Origin: Pseudomonas sp.
GTDB taxonomy: Bacteria; Pseudomonadota; Gammaproteobacteria; Pseudomonadales; Pseudomonadaceae
Assembly: GCA_003525045.1 (NCBI GenBank)
Contig: DQGF01000305.1
Span: forward strand, 1-13,152
DNA length: 13,152 bases
Direction: 5' to 3'
Shown: piece after piece, positions 6,655 to 13,152 of the stretch
Position numbering within the stretch: position 1 is the first letter of the stretch
Layout: every line of letters begins with the position of its first letter
Notes under the pieces: generated by a model
Databases searched by the model: none
The model's input: only the letters and a program-made list of their open reading frames with translations
Told to the model about the DNA's origin: nothing
Position numbers and translations under genes: made by a program

Positions 6655-7314
6655 ATGCACGAGTATCTGAATCCCGGCCGCTTCATCGATAGTGACCACC
6701 CGTCGGTGGTGGAGTTCGCCGAAAAACATCGTGGCGCCAGTCGCGATGCGCTCGAGCAGGCGATCAATCTCTATTACGCCGTGCGCGAGGCCGTGCGCTA
6801 TAACCCTTACACCTTCAGTCGCGATCCGCAAACCTTGCGTGGCAGTCATGCGTTGGCGGCGGGGGAGAGTTATTGCGTGCCCAAAGCTACATTGCTGGCG
6901 GGTGCGGCCCGGCATTGCGCGATTCCCGCCCGTATCGGTCTGGCGGATGTGCGCAATCATTTGTCGACACCGCGCCTGCTCGAATTGCTCAAGAGCGACG
7001 TGTTCGCCATGCACGGTTATACGGAGCTGTATCTGAACGGTCGCTGGGTCAAGGCCACGCCGGCTTTCAATCAGGGCTTGTGCGAACTGTTCAATGTCGC
7101 ACCGCTCGAGTTCGATGGAATCAATGACAGCGTTTTCCATCCCTTCAATCGTGTCGGCGAGCCATTGATGGAGTACCTGATCGATCACGGCCAGTTCACC
7201 GACGTGCCTGAAACGTTCTTTTTCGAGCACCTGGAAAAGTGCTACCCGCATCTGTTCAGCGAGCAACTGCCGGTGCTGCTGGGTGATATGCAGAGCGATT
7301 TGAGTCGCGCCTGA
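6655..7314 (+). CDS. Transglutaminase-like (cysteine protease fold) protein
   Basis: A 219-aa cytoplasmic protein with the transglutaminase core. The nucleophile C74 sits in GESYCVPKATLL and H120 in FAMHGYTELYL, followed by the expected strand GRWVKATPAFN. In canonical members the third catalytic residue is Asp in a W-x-x-x-D-P pattern; here the matching position is Thr135, so the triad may be changed or completed by another residue. Bacterial proteins of this fold act as proteases, amidases or cross-linking enzymes; which applies here is unknown. The start is ATG 6655 with AGGAG nine bases upstream; an earlier in-frame ATG at 6580 has no ribosome site. It is divergent from fadE and 43 bases upstream of the GST-like gene, so a two-gene transcript is possible. 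It matches PA2814 by position. Confidence 0.85.
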   Translation: MHEYLNPGRFIDSDHPSVVEFAEKHRGASRDALEQAINLYYAVREAVRYNPYTFSRDPQTLRGSHALAAGESYCVPKATLLAGAARHCAIPARIGLADVRNHLSTPRLLELLKSDVFAMHGYTELYLNGRWVKATPAFNQGLCELFNVAPLEFDGINDSVFHPFNRVGEPLMEYLIDHGQFTDVPETFFFEHLEKCYPHLFSEQLPVLLGDMQSDLSRA

Positions 7315-7327
7315 TCCGGCGTATGCT
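7300..7327 (+). promoter_or_regulatory. Possible internal promoter before the GST-like gene
   Basis: TTGAGT (7300-7305) and TATGCT (7322-7327) with a 16-base spacer, 30 bases before the ATG at 7358. Each box matches consensus at four of six positions. The first box lies inside the end of the preceding gene. Confidence 0.3.
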
Positions 7328-7357
7328 GCCTGCGCATTCATCCATAAAGAGGCGGTC

Positions 7358-7981
7358 ATGCTGAAGATCTGGGGTCGGAAAAATTCGTCGAATGTCAGAA
7401 AACCTTTGTGGGCCGCCGAGGAGCTTGGTCTGGCCTATGAAGCCATCGATGCGGGCGGCGCCTTTGGCGTAGTCGATACGCCGGAGTATCGCGCGATGAA
7501 TCCCAATGGCCGTGTACCGGTGATTGAAGACGATGGTTTCGTGCTCTGGGAATCCAACACCATCGTGCGTTATCTGATGGCCCGCCATGCGAACGGCACT
7601 GCCTGGTACCCGGAGAATCTGCAAGCCCGCGCTGCCGCCGAGAAGTGGATGGACTGGACCACTGCAAGTTTTGCCGGCCCGTTCCGTACCGTGTTCTGGG
7701 GGATTTTGCGCACGCCGGCAGACAAGCAGGACTGGTCCGCCATCAAGGCGGCGATCAAGGAATGTGAGGATCTGTTATCGATGGCCGATCAAGCGCTGGC
7801 GGCCCAACCTTACCTGTCGGGTAATGAAATCGGCATGGGCGACATTCCCCTCGGCAGTTTCATTTATGCCTGGTTCGAGATGCCGATCGAGCGCGCGCCG
7901 AAGGCTCATCTTGAGGCCTGGTACGCACGACTGAAACAGCGTCCGGCGTATAAGAAAGCCGTCATGACCGCGTTGACTTAA
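7358..7981 (+). CDS. Glutathione S-transferase family protein
   Basis: A 207-aa cytosolic GST-like protein of normal length. The thioredoxin-fold N-terminal domain (1-78) contains GRKNSSNVRKPLW, where Ser10 or Ser11 is the likely glutathione-activating residue as in theta-like bacterial GSTs. It then has NGRVPVI with cis-Pro54 and the glutathione-binding Glu65-Ser66 pair in LWESNTIVRYL. The all-helical C-terminal domain (about 90-205) carries the GDIPLGSFIYAW helix with the usual Asp. The ATG at 7358 has AGAGG upstream. Its electrophilic substrate cannot be predicted. It follows the transglutaminase-like gene by 43 bases and precedes the ABC transporter by 133 bases; this order matches PA2813 as I remember it. 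Confidence 0.9.
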   Translation: MLKIWGRKNSSNVRKPLWAAEELGLAYEAIDAGGAFGVVDTPEYRAMNPNGRVPVIEDDGFVLWESNTIVRYLMARHANGTAWYPENLQARAAAEKWMDWTTASFAGPFRTVFWGILRTPADKQDWSAIKAAIKECEDLLSMADQALAAQPYLSGNEIGMGDIPLGSFIYAWFEMPIERAPKAHLEAWYARLKQRPAYKKAVMTALT

Positions 7982-8051
7982 TACTCACTATCGACACACT
8001 TGACTGTACTTGTGCAGCGGCGACAAGCACCATTGCGTTCATGCGTCGCGG

Positions 8052-8080
8052 TTGCATTGCTCGCCGCCCGCCCTTATTTA
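8052..8080 (+). promoter_or_regulatory. Possible promoter of the ABC transporter pair
   Basis: TTGCAT (8052-8057) and TATTTA (8075-8080) are 17 bases apart, 34 bases before the ATG at 8115. The match is modest. The leader after it is a pyrimidine-rich run (TTCCTTTCTTCCCTTCTTGG) without a Shine-Dalgarno sequence. Confidence 0.3.
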
Positions 8081-8114
8081 TTCCTTTCTTCCCTTCTTGG
8101 TGCGTAAATCCGAT

Positions 8115-9047
8115 ATGAGTTCCGCTCTGTCCATCCGGCAGCTAACCAAAACCTACGGCAACGGTTTCCAGGCCTTGAGTGGTATCGATCTGGACGTCGC
8201 CGAAGGTGACTTCTTCGCCTTGCTCGGCCCCAACGGCGCCGGCAAATCCACGACCATCGGCATTCTCTCGACCCTGGTCAACAAGACCAGCGGAACGGTG
8301 AATATCTTCGGTCACGATCTGGACAAGAACCCTGCGGCGCTCAAGCGCTCCATCGGCGTGGTACCCCAGGAGTTCAACTTCAACCAGTTCGAAAAGACCT
8401 TCGACATCGTCGTGACCCAGGCCGGTTATTACGGCATCCCGCCGAAAATCGCCAAGGAACGCGCCGAGCAGTACCTGACCCAGCTTGGCCTGTGGGACAA
8501 GCGCGATACGCCGTCGCGTTCGCTGTCCGGCGGCATGAAGCGGCGCCTGATGATCGCCCGTGCGCTGGTTCACGAACCGCGCCTGCTGATCCTCGATGAA
8601 CCGACGGCGGGTGTGGATATCGAACTGCGTCGATCGATGTGGACCTTCCTCACCGAGCTGAACAAGAAAGGCATCACCATCATCCTCACCACCCACTACC
8701 TGGAAGAGGCTGAGCAGTTGTGCCGCAACATCGGCATCATCGATCACGGCACCATCGTCGAGAACACCAGCATGAAGCAGTTGCTCGGCCAACTGCATGT
8801 TGAAACGTTCTTGCTCGACATTAAACACAATCTGAGCGTCGCGCCGCAGCTGCTCGGTTATCCGACCAAGCTGCTCGATAGCCACACCGTGGAAGTTCAG
8901 GTGGACAAGGCGATGGGCATCACCGCGCTGTTCACCCAGCTGGCGCAGCAGAACATCGAAGTGCTCAGCTTGCGTAACAAAACCAATCGCCTCGAGGAGT
9001 TGTTCGTGTCCCTGGTGGAGAAAAATCTGTCGAAGGTGGCGGTATGA
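8115..9047 (+). CDS. yadG: ABC transporter ATP-binding protein, YadG type
   Basis: A 310-aa ABC ATPase with all canonical motifs: Walker A GPNGAGKST (38-46), Q-loop Gln85, signature LSGGM (137-141), Walker B LLILDEP (157-163), D-loop GVD (166-168) and switch His194. The C-terminal 90 residues form the regulatory tail seen in the YadG/NodI/DrrA group. The start is ATG 8115; the open frame continues 35 codons upstream with no domain or ribosome site. Even at 8115 the Shine-Dalgarno sequence is weak. The stop overlaps the permease start by 4 bases (ATGA), so the two are translationally coupled and form one exporter. The E. coli YadGH substrate is not established. It matches PA2812 by position. 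Confidence 0.93.
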   Translation: MSSALSIRQLTKTYGNGFQALSGIDLDVAEGDFFALLGPNGAGKSTTIGILSTLVNKTSGTVNIFGHDLDKNPAALKRSIGVVPQEFNFNQFEKTFDIVVTQAGYYGIPPKIAKERAEQYLTQLGLWDKRDTPSRSLSGGMKRRLMIARALVHEPRLLILDEPTAGVDIELRRSMWTFLTELNKKGITIILTTHYLEEAEQLCRNIGIIDHGTIVENTSMKQLLGQLHVETFLLDIKHNLSVAPQLLGYPTKLLDSHTVEVQVDKAMGITALFTQLAQQNIEVLSLRNKTNRLEELFVSLVEKNLSKVAV

Positions 9048-9823
9048 GTTCCGAGCTGCAACCCAACCTCGTCGCCCTCAATACCATCGTCTACCGTGAG
9101 GTCAGACGCTTCACGCGGATCTGGCCGCAGACCTTGCTGCCGCCGGCCATCACCATGGTTCTGTACTTCGTGATCTTCGGCAATCTGATCGGTCGGCAGA
9201 TCGGCGACATGGGTGGCTTCACCTACATGGAGTACATCGTGCCGGGGCTGATCATGATGTCGGTGATCACCAACTCCTACGGCAACGTGGTGTCGAGTTT
9301 CTTCGGCAGCAAGTTCCAGCGTTCCATCGAGGAATTGATGGTGTCGCCGGTGTCGCCGCATACGATTCTGATCGGCTACACCCTGGGTGGCGTGCTGCGC
9401 GGGTTGATGGTCGGGGTCATCGTGACGCTGCTGTCGATGTTCTTCACCCATTTGCAGGTGCACCATCTGGGGGTGACCATACTGGTGGTGGTGCTGACGG
9501 CGACGATCTTCTCGTTGTTGGGCTTTATCAACGCGGTGTTTGCGCGCAATTTCGATGATATTTCGATTATCCCGACCTTCGTTCTGACACCGCTGACGTA
9601 CCTGGGCGGGGTGTTTTACTCGATCAGCTTGCTGCCGCCGTTCTGGCAGACGGTGTCACTGGCCAATCCGGTGCTGCACATGGTTAACGCCTTCCGTTAT
9701 GGCATCCTTGGTGTTTCGGATATCCGGATCAGCGTGGCGATTACCTTCATGCTGGTGGCGACTGTTGTGTTGTATGTCGGTTGTGCGCGGTTGCTGGTGA
9801 GTGGTCGGGGGATGCGCACCTGA
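9044..9823 (+). CDS. yadH: ABC-2 type permease, YadH type
   Basis: A 259-aa inner-membrane protein with about six hydrophobic helices, the usual layout and length for ABC-2 permeases such as E. coli YadH (256 aa). The segment EELMVSPVSPHTILIGY (about 99-115) is the coupling-helix region typical of the family, and YLGGVFYSISLLPPFW lies in the conserved C-terminal half. It starts within the ATPase stop codon (ATGA overlap) with AAGGTGG as ribosome site. With the ATPase it should form a dimeric exporter of an unknown lipid, drug or envelope component. No terminator follows directly; a REP doublet and then a shared hairpin lie downstream, before the converging DUF2062 gene. Confidence 0.93.
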   Translation: MSSELQPNLVALNTIVYREVRRFTRIWPQTLLPPAITMVLYFVIFGNLIGRQIGDMGGFTYMEYIVPGLIMMSVITNSYGNVVSSFFGSKFQRSIEELMVSPVSPHTILIGYTLGGVLRGLMVGVIVTLLSMFFTHLQVHHLGVTILVVVLTATIFSLLGFINAVFARNFDDISIIPTFVLTPLTYLGGVFYSISLLPPFWQTVSLANPVLHMVNAFRYGILGVSDIRISVAITFMLVATVVLYVGCARLLVSGRGMRT

Positions 9824-9842
9824 CGAGCGACTGAGGCGTCTG

Positions 9843-9937
9843 CTTCGCGGGCAAGCCTCGCTCCTACAGGGAATTGTGTTGTCCACATTATTGGTGTTCG
9901 ACACAAATCCCCGTAGGAGCGAGGCTTGCCCGCGAAG
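9843..9937. repeat. REP doublet (REPIN) of Pseudomonas
   Basis: A 25-bp sequence at 9843-9867 recurs as an exact inverted copy at 9913-9937, separated by 45 bases. Each copy is rich in GC, contains GCGGGCAAGCCTCGC, and can itself fold into a small hairpin. This is the typical form of fluorescens-group REP elements, which occur in many copies and are mobilised in trans by RAYT transposases. It sits between two converging genes, the usual location. Confidence 0.85.
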
Positions 9938-9960
9938 GCGTCACCCCAGACACCACAAAA

Positions 9961-9991
9961 AAAACGGCCTCCCCAAAAAGGAGGCCGTTTT
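9961..9991. terminator. Bidirectional intrinsic terminator
   Basis: A perfect 12-bp stem pairs 9961-9972 with 9980-9991 around a 7-nt loop. The left foot is preceded by more A (eight in a row from 9957) and the right foot ends in TTTT. It can stop the ABC transporter transcript from the left and the DUF2062 transcript from the right. Confidence 0.9.
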
Positions 9992-9995
9992 GCAT

Positions 9996-10514
9996 TCACT
10001 GCATCCGCTTTCTCTTGCGCCGCGCCCACTGCCGACTCACCCACCAGCGCCAATACACCATCACCAGACAATAAGCCAAACCTCCGAGTACCAGGCCCAC
10101 CACCACCGATCCCAGCAAAAACGGCTGCCACAAAGTCGAGAGTTGGCCGCTGATCCACTCCCAGGTCAATTCATCCGGAAAATGACGGGCAGGGACGTCC
10201 ATCAACCAGGCGCCGGTCTGGTAGGTACAGAAAAACACGGCCGGCATGGTAATCGGGTTGGTCAGCCAGACCAGGCTGACGGCAATCGGCATGTTACCGC
10301 GCACCATGATGGCGAGGAAGGCGGCCACCAGCATCTGCAACGGGATCGGCAGGAAAGCCGCGAACAGACCCACCGCCATGGCCCGGGCGACGGAGTGCCG
10401 GTTGAGGTGCCAGAGGTTCGGGTCATGCAGCAGGGTGCCGAGAAAGCGTAAGGACTTGTGTTCCCTGATGCTCGTCGGATCTGGCATATAACGTTTGAAT
10501 AAGCGCCGGGGCAT
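9996..10514 (-). CDS. DUF2062 family inner-membrane protein
   Basis: A 172-aa membrane protein with three hydrophobic regions (about 43-70, 76-105 and 132-158) and a strongly basic C-terminal tail (RRKRKR). The patterns SVARAMAVGLFAAFLPIPLQM and LTNPITMPAVFF match DUF2062 as I know it. The role of the family is not established. The ATG at 10514 has GAGAAG a few bases upstream. The open frame runs 48 codons further, into the region before comEC, but that extension has no ribosome site or domain and is rejected. The gene is divergent from comEC and ends 4 bases before a shared terminator. It corresponds to PA2985 by memory. Confidence 0.85.
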   Translation of the reverse strand: MPRRLFKRYMPDPTSIREHKSLRFLGTLLHDPNLWHLNRHSVARAMAVGLFAAFLPIPLQMLVAAFLAIMVRGNMPIAVSLVWLTNPITMPAVFFCTYQTGAWLMDVPARHFPDELTWEWISGQLSTLWQPFLLGSVVVGLVLGGLAYCLVMVYWRWWVSRQWARRKRKRMQ

Positions 10515-10650
10515 AAGGCTTCTCGGTCGGTTAAGGCGGCAAGTATGTCTGGATTCTATGAACCGCCCATTCAGACTTTGTGACAATTGATAACCGCGCT
10601 CGTGCGATAAGCCGTCTATGCCTAGGGAGGGAAACCTCAAGGACGGGCTT
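10515..10650. promoter_or_regulatory. Divergent intergenic region, DUF2062 gene / comEC
   Basis: These 136 bases must hold promoters for both divergent genes. A symmetric TTGTGACAA (10578-10586) and a TTGATA (10587-10592) stand out, but no well-spaced pair of -35 and -10 boxes is visible in either direction. No candidate is strong enough to name. Confidence 0.3.
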
Positions 10651-12873
10651 ATGCGCACAGGGATGATGGCGCTGGCGCTGGGTCTGCTGACCCTGCGTTT
10701 TTTACCAGTACTACCGCCGGTCTGGTTTTGGCTGTTGTTGCCGGTAGCGGGTTTGATGATGCTGCCGTTCAGGACTTATCCATTGGCATTTTTCCTGTTC
10801 GGCTTCAGTTGGGCGTGTGCGAATGCGCAGTGGGCGCTGGATGATCGTCTGTCAAAAAACCTGGATGGCGAAACCCGTTGGGTTGAAGGGCGGGTGGTGG
10901 GATTGCCCCAGAACAGTGAGGAGGTCGTGCGTTTCGAATTGGCGGACGCCCGTTCGCGACGTGAGAAGGTCCCTCCATTGTTACGCCTGGCCTGGTACGG
11001 CGGGCCACCGGTCAACAGCGGCGAACACTGGCGACTGGCGGTGAAATTGAAGCGTCCTGCCGGGCTGCTCAATCCCCATGCCTTCGATTACGACGCCTGG
11101 TTGCTGGCGCAACGCATCGGTGCCACCGGGACGGTCAAGGATGGCGTGCGTCTCAAGGAGGCGCGATGGGCCTGGCGCGACGGCATCCGTCAGCGTTTGC
11201 AGGCCGTGGATGCCCAAGGGCGAACGGGGGCGTTGACGGCCTTGGTGCTGGGGGATGGCGCCGGGCTCAGTCGCGAGGATTGGCAGGTGTTGCAAGACAC
11301 CGGCACTGTGCATCTGCTGGTGATTTCCGGGCAGCACATCGGCTTGCTGGCGGGGCTGGTGTACCTGCTGATCGCCGGCCTGGCCCGTTATGGCCTGTGG
11401 CCGAGCCGTTTGCCCTGGCTGCCATGGGCGTGCGGGCTGGCCTTCGCCGCAGCACTCGGTTATGGGTTGCTGGCCGGCTTCGATGTGCCCGTGCGGCGGG
11501 CCTGCGTGATGATCGGTCTGGTGCTGTTGTGGCGGCTGCGCTTTCGTCACCTCAGTGCCTGGTGGCCGGTGTTGCTGGCGCTCAACGGCGTTCTGCTGCT
11601 GGACCCGCTGGCGAGTCTGCAACCAGGGTTCTGGTTGTCTTTCGCGGCGGTAGCCGTGTTGATCTTGATTTTCGGCGGCCGCTTGGGTCCCTGGCGATGG
11701 TGGCAATCCTGGACTCGCGCCCAGTGGTTGATCGCGATCGGTCTGGGCCCGATGTTGCTGGTACTGGGATTGCCGATCAGTCTCAGCGGGCCGCTGGTCA
11801 ATCTGCTGGCCGTGCCCTGGATCAGTCTGGTGGTGCTGCCGCCAGCCTTGCTGGGGACGCTGCTGTTGCCCATCCCTTATGTGGGCGAAGGGTTGCTGTG
11901 GGTGTCGGGTGGCTTGATCGATCTATTGTTCAAGGGCCTTGCACTGATGGCCGGGCGTTTCCCCGCGTGGGTGCCAGCGGCGGTGCCGTTGTGGATTGGG
12001 GCCTTGGGCGCACTCGGTGCCTTGCTTCTGCTAATGCCTCAAGGGATGCCCGTTCGCCTGCTGGGTTGGCCGATGCTGCTGTTGCTGGTATTTCCGCCCC
12101 GGCAACTGCTGCCAGAGGGCACGGCCGAAATCTGGCAACTGGACGTCGGCCAGGGGCTGGCCATCCTGGTGCGCACCCGTCATCACACGCTGTTGTATGA
12201 CGCCGGCCCACGTTTTGGTGATAACGACCTCGGCGAGCGTGTGGTGCTGCCGACGTTGCGCAAACTGGGCGTGAGCGCTCTCGACCTGATGCTGATCAGT
12301 CACGCCCATGCCGATCACGCCGGCGGGGCGCGGGCTGTCGCCAAAGGGTTGCCGGTGACGCGCGTACTCAGTGGCGAGCCTATGGAGTTGCCGACCGAGC
12401 TGCAAGCCGAGGCCTGCCAGAGCGGCCGGCAATGGACCTGGGACGGTGTGAAGTTCGAGCTCTGGCAATGGGCCGCAGCCCGCGAAAGCAATCCGAAATC
12501 CTGCGTGTTGCAGATCGAAGCCAACGGCGAGCGACTGCTGCTGACCGGTGACATCGACACCGCCGCCGAACGAGCCCTGCTCGACAGTCCGCTGGCCGTG
12601 AACACCGATTGGTTGCAGGCGCCGCATCATGGCAGTCGCAGTTCGTCTTCGATGGCGTTGCTTGCCGCGTTGCAACCCGCAGCGGCATTGATCTCCCGTG
12701 GCCAAGGCAATTCATTCGGCCATCCCCATCCCACGGTGATAGCGCGCTATCGACAGCGCGGCATGGCGATCCATGACAGCGCCGAACAGGGTGCCATCCG
12801 TCTGCAACTGGGGCAATTCAAGCCGGTGTGGACAATGCGTCAGGAACGGCGTTTCTGGCGCTCTGCGCAATAA
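10651..12873 (+). CDS. comEC: ComEC/Rec2 DNA internalisation channel
   Basis: A 740-aa polytopic inner-membrane protein that carries single-stranded DNA into the cytoplasm during natural transformation. Domains in order: N-terminal membrane helices and the soluble DUF4131/OB-like part (about 1-190); the Competence domain with its signature HLLVISGQHIGLL around H229; and a C-terminal metallo-beta-lactamase-like domain (about 495-740). The last has H551-A-H553-A-D555-H556, D634 in TGDID, and H659-H660 in the PHHGS motif. The length is normal for the family and the frame is intact. ATG 10651 is chosen because AAGGACGG precedes it; the in-frame ATG at 10618 has no good ribosome site. ComEC needs partners (ComEA, ComF, type IV pili) not present here. 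It matches PA2984 by memory. Confidence 0.94.
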   Translation: MRTGMMALALGLLTLRFLPVLPPVWFWLLLPVAGLMMLPFRTYPLAFFLFGFSWACANAQWALDDRLSKNLDGETRWVEGRVVGLPQNSEEVVRFELADARSRREKVPPLLRLAWYGGPPVNSGEHWRLAVKLKRPAGLLNPHAFDYDAWLLAQRIGATGTVKDGVRLKEARWAWRDGIRQRLQAVDAQGRTGALTALVLGDGAGLSREDWQVLQDTGTVHLLVISGQHIGLLAGLVYLLIAGLARYGLWPSRLPWLPWACGLAFAAALGYGLLAGFDVPVRRACVMIGLVLLWRLRFRHLSAWWPVLLALNGVLLLDPLASLQPGFWLSFAAVAVLILIFGGRLGPWRWWQSWTRAQWLIAIGLGPMLLVLGLPISLSGPLVNLLAVPWISLVVLPPALLGTLLLPIPYVGEGLLWVSGGLIDLLFKGLALMAGRFPAWVPAAVPLWIGALGALGALLLLMPQGMPVRLLGWPMLLLLVFPPRQLLPEGTAEIWQLDVGQGLAILVRTRHHTLLYDAGPRFGDNDLGERVVLPTLRKLGVSALDLMLISHAHADHAGGARAVAKGLPVTRVLSGEPMELPTELQAEACQSGRQWTWDGVKFELWQWAAARESNPKSCVLQIEANGERLLLTGDIDTAAERALLDSPLAVNTDWLQAPHHGSRSSSSMALLAALQPAAALISRGQGNSFGHPHPTVIARYRQRGMAIHDSAEQGAIRLQLGQFKPVWTMRQERRFWRSAQ

Positions 12874-12918
12874 CCGCGAGTGATGAAAGCCCGACCGGAT
12901 GTGACATCACGGTCTTCG

Positions 12919-12955
12919 GTGCGCCCACCCCCTATGTTAGAGTGGCGCACTTTTT
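12919..12955 (+). terminator. Intrinsic terminator after comEC, abutting the next gene's ribosome site
   Basis: GTGCGCC (12919-12925) pairs with GGCGCAC (12944-12950), followed at once by TTTTT (12951-12955). The loop is 18 nt; two more base pairs are possible past a one-base bulge. The T run ends one base before GAGGGGA, the ribosome site of the downstream gene. Confidence 0.6.
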
Positions 12956-12971
12956 CGAGGGGACTGTCACT

Positions 12972-13152
12972 GTGTGGGAATTGGTCAAATCCGGCGGCTG
13001 GATGATGCTGCCGATCATTCTGAGTTCCATCGCGGCCATGGCGATCGTCGCCGAGCGTCTCTGGACCCTGCGCGCCAGCCGGGTGACCCCGGAGCACTTG
13101 CTCGGGCAGGTCTGGGTCTGGATCAAGGACAAGCAACTCAATAAAGACAAAC
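12972..13152 (+). CDS. ExbB/TolQ/MotA-family proton channel protein, N-terminal part
   Basis: Sixty codons of an inner-membrane protein cut by the window end. It begins at GTG 12972 (read VWELVKSGGWMMLPI), with GAGGGGA nine bases upstream. One hydrophobic helix (about 9-28), followed by ERLWTLR, is typical of the N terminus of ExbB/TolQ proteins. These form, with ExbD/TolR, the proton-driven motor that energises TonB or the Tol system. It corresponds to PA2983 (TolQ-type) by memory, which is followed by an ExbD homologue and lpxK; those would lie beyond the window. Whether it is a TonB or a Tol partner cannot be told from this fragment. Confidence 0.85.
   Translation, partial: MWELVKSGGWMMLPIILSSIAAMAIVAERLWTLRASRVTPEHLLGQVWVWIKDKQLNKDK

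Noticed and set aside
11166..12200. A 344-codon open frame inside comEC in another frame
   Set aside because: It is Gly/Ala/Arg-rich with no domain, wholly inside an intact ComEC frame.
1..13152. CRISPR array, prophage, insertion sequence or transposase
   Set aside because: No regularly spaced repeats, integrase, transposase or phage structural frames were seen; the only repeat is the REP doublet.

Overview
The window looks like a chromosomal segment of a Pseudomonas, most likely from the fluorescens group. The grounds are GC-rich coding DNA, a REP-type inverted repeat pair, and gene blocks I recognise from memory as matching P. aeruginosa PA2811-PA2817 and PA2983-PA2985. No database was searched, so all family names come from motifs and recalled sequences.

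Layout. Bases 1-20 are the last 20 nt of a tRNA, almost certainly tRNA-Gly(GCC), followed by two hairpin terminators. Bases 132-3352 hold a small amino-acid-related cluster. Three leftward genes, an AlaX-type tRNA-editing hydrolase, a free-standing 2OG-Fe(II) oxygenase and a RhtB/LysE-type exporter, are transcribed away from a rightward LysR regulator. Together they read as 'modify an amino acid, pump it out, and clear tRNA mischarged with it'. This is the most interesting part of the window.

Bases 3453-9823 hold a conserved block: a small protein of unknown function (PA2817-like), a full-length membrane-anchored FadE acyl-CoA dehydrogenase (both leftward), then a transglutaminase-fold protein, a glutathione S-transferase-like protein and a YadG/YadH-type ABC-2 transporter pair (all rightward). 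Next come a REP doublet and a shared terminator. Bases 9996-13152 hold a DUF2062 membrane protein (leftward), ComEC, the DNA-uptake channel (rightward), and the start of an ExbB/TolQ-family gene cut by the window end.

Starts were reassigned on Shine-Dalgarno evidence for several genes; fadE, the PA2817-like gene, the transglutaminase-like gene, comEC and the ATPase all begin inside their longest open frames. No CRISPR array, insertion sequence, phage gene or integrase was seen. The longest non-coding stretch is about 250 bases (6406-6654).
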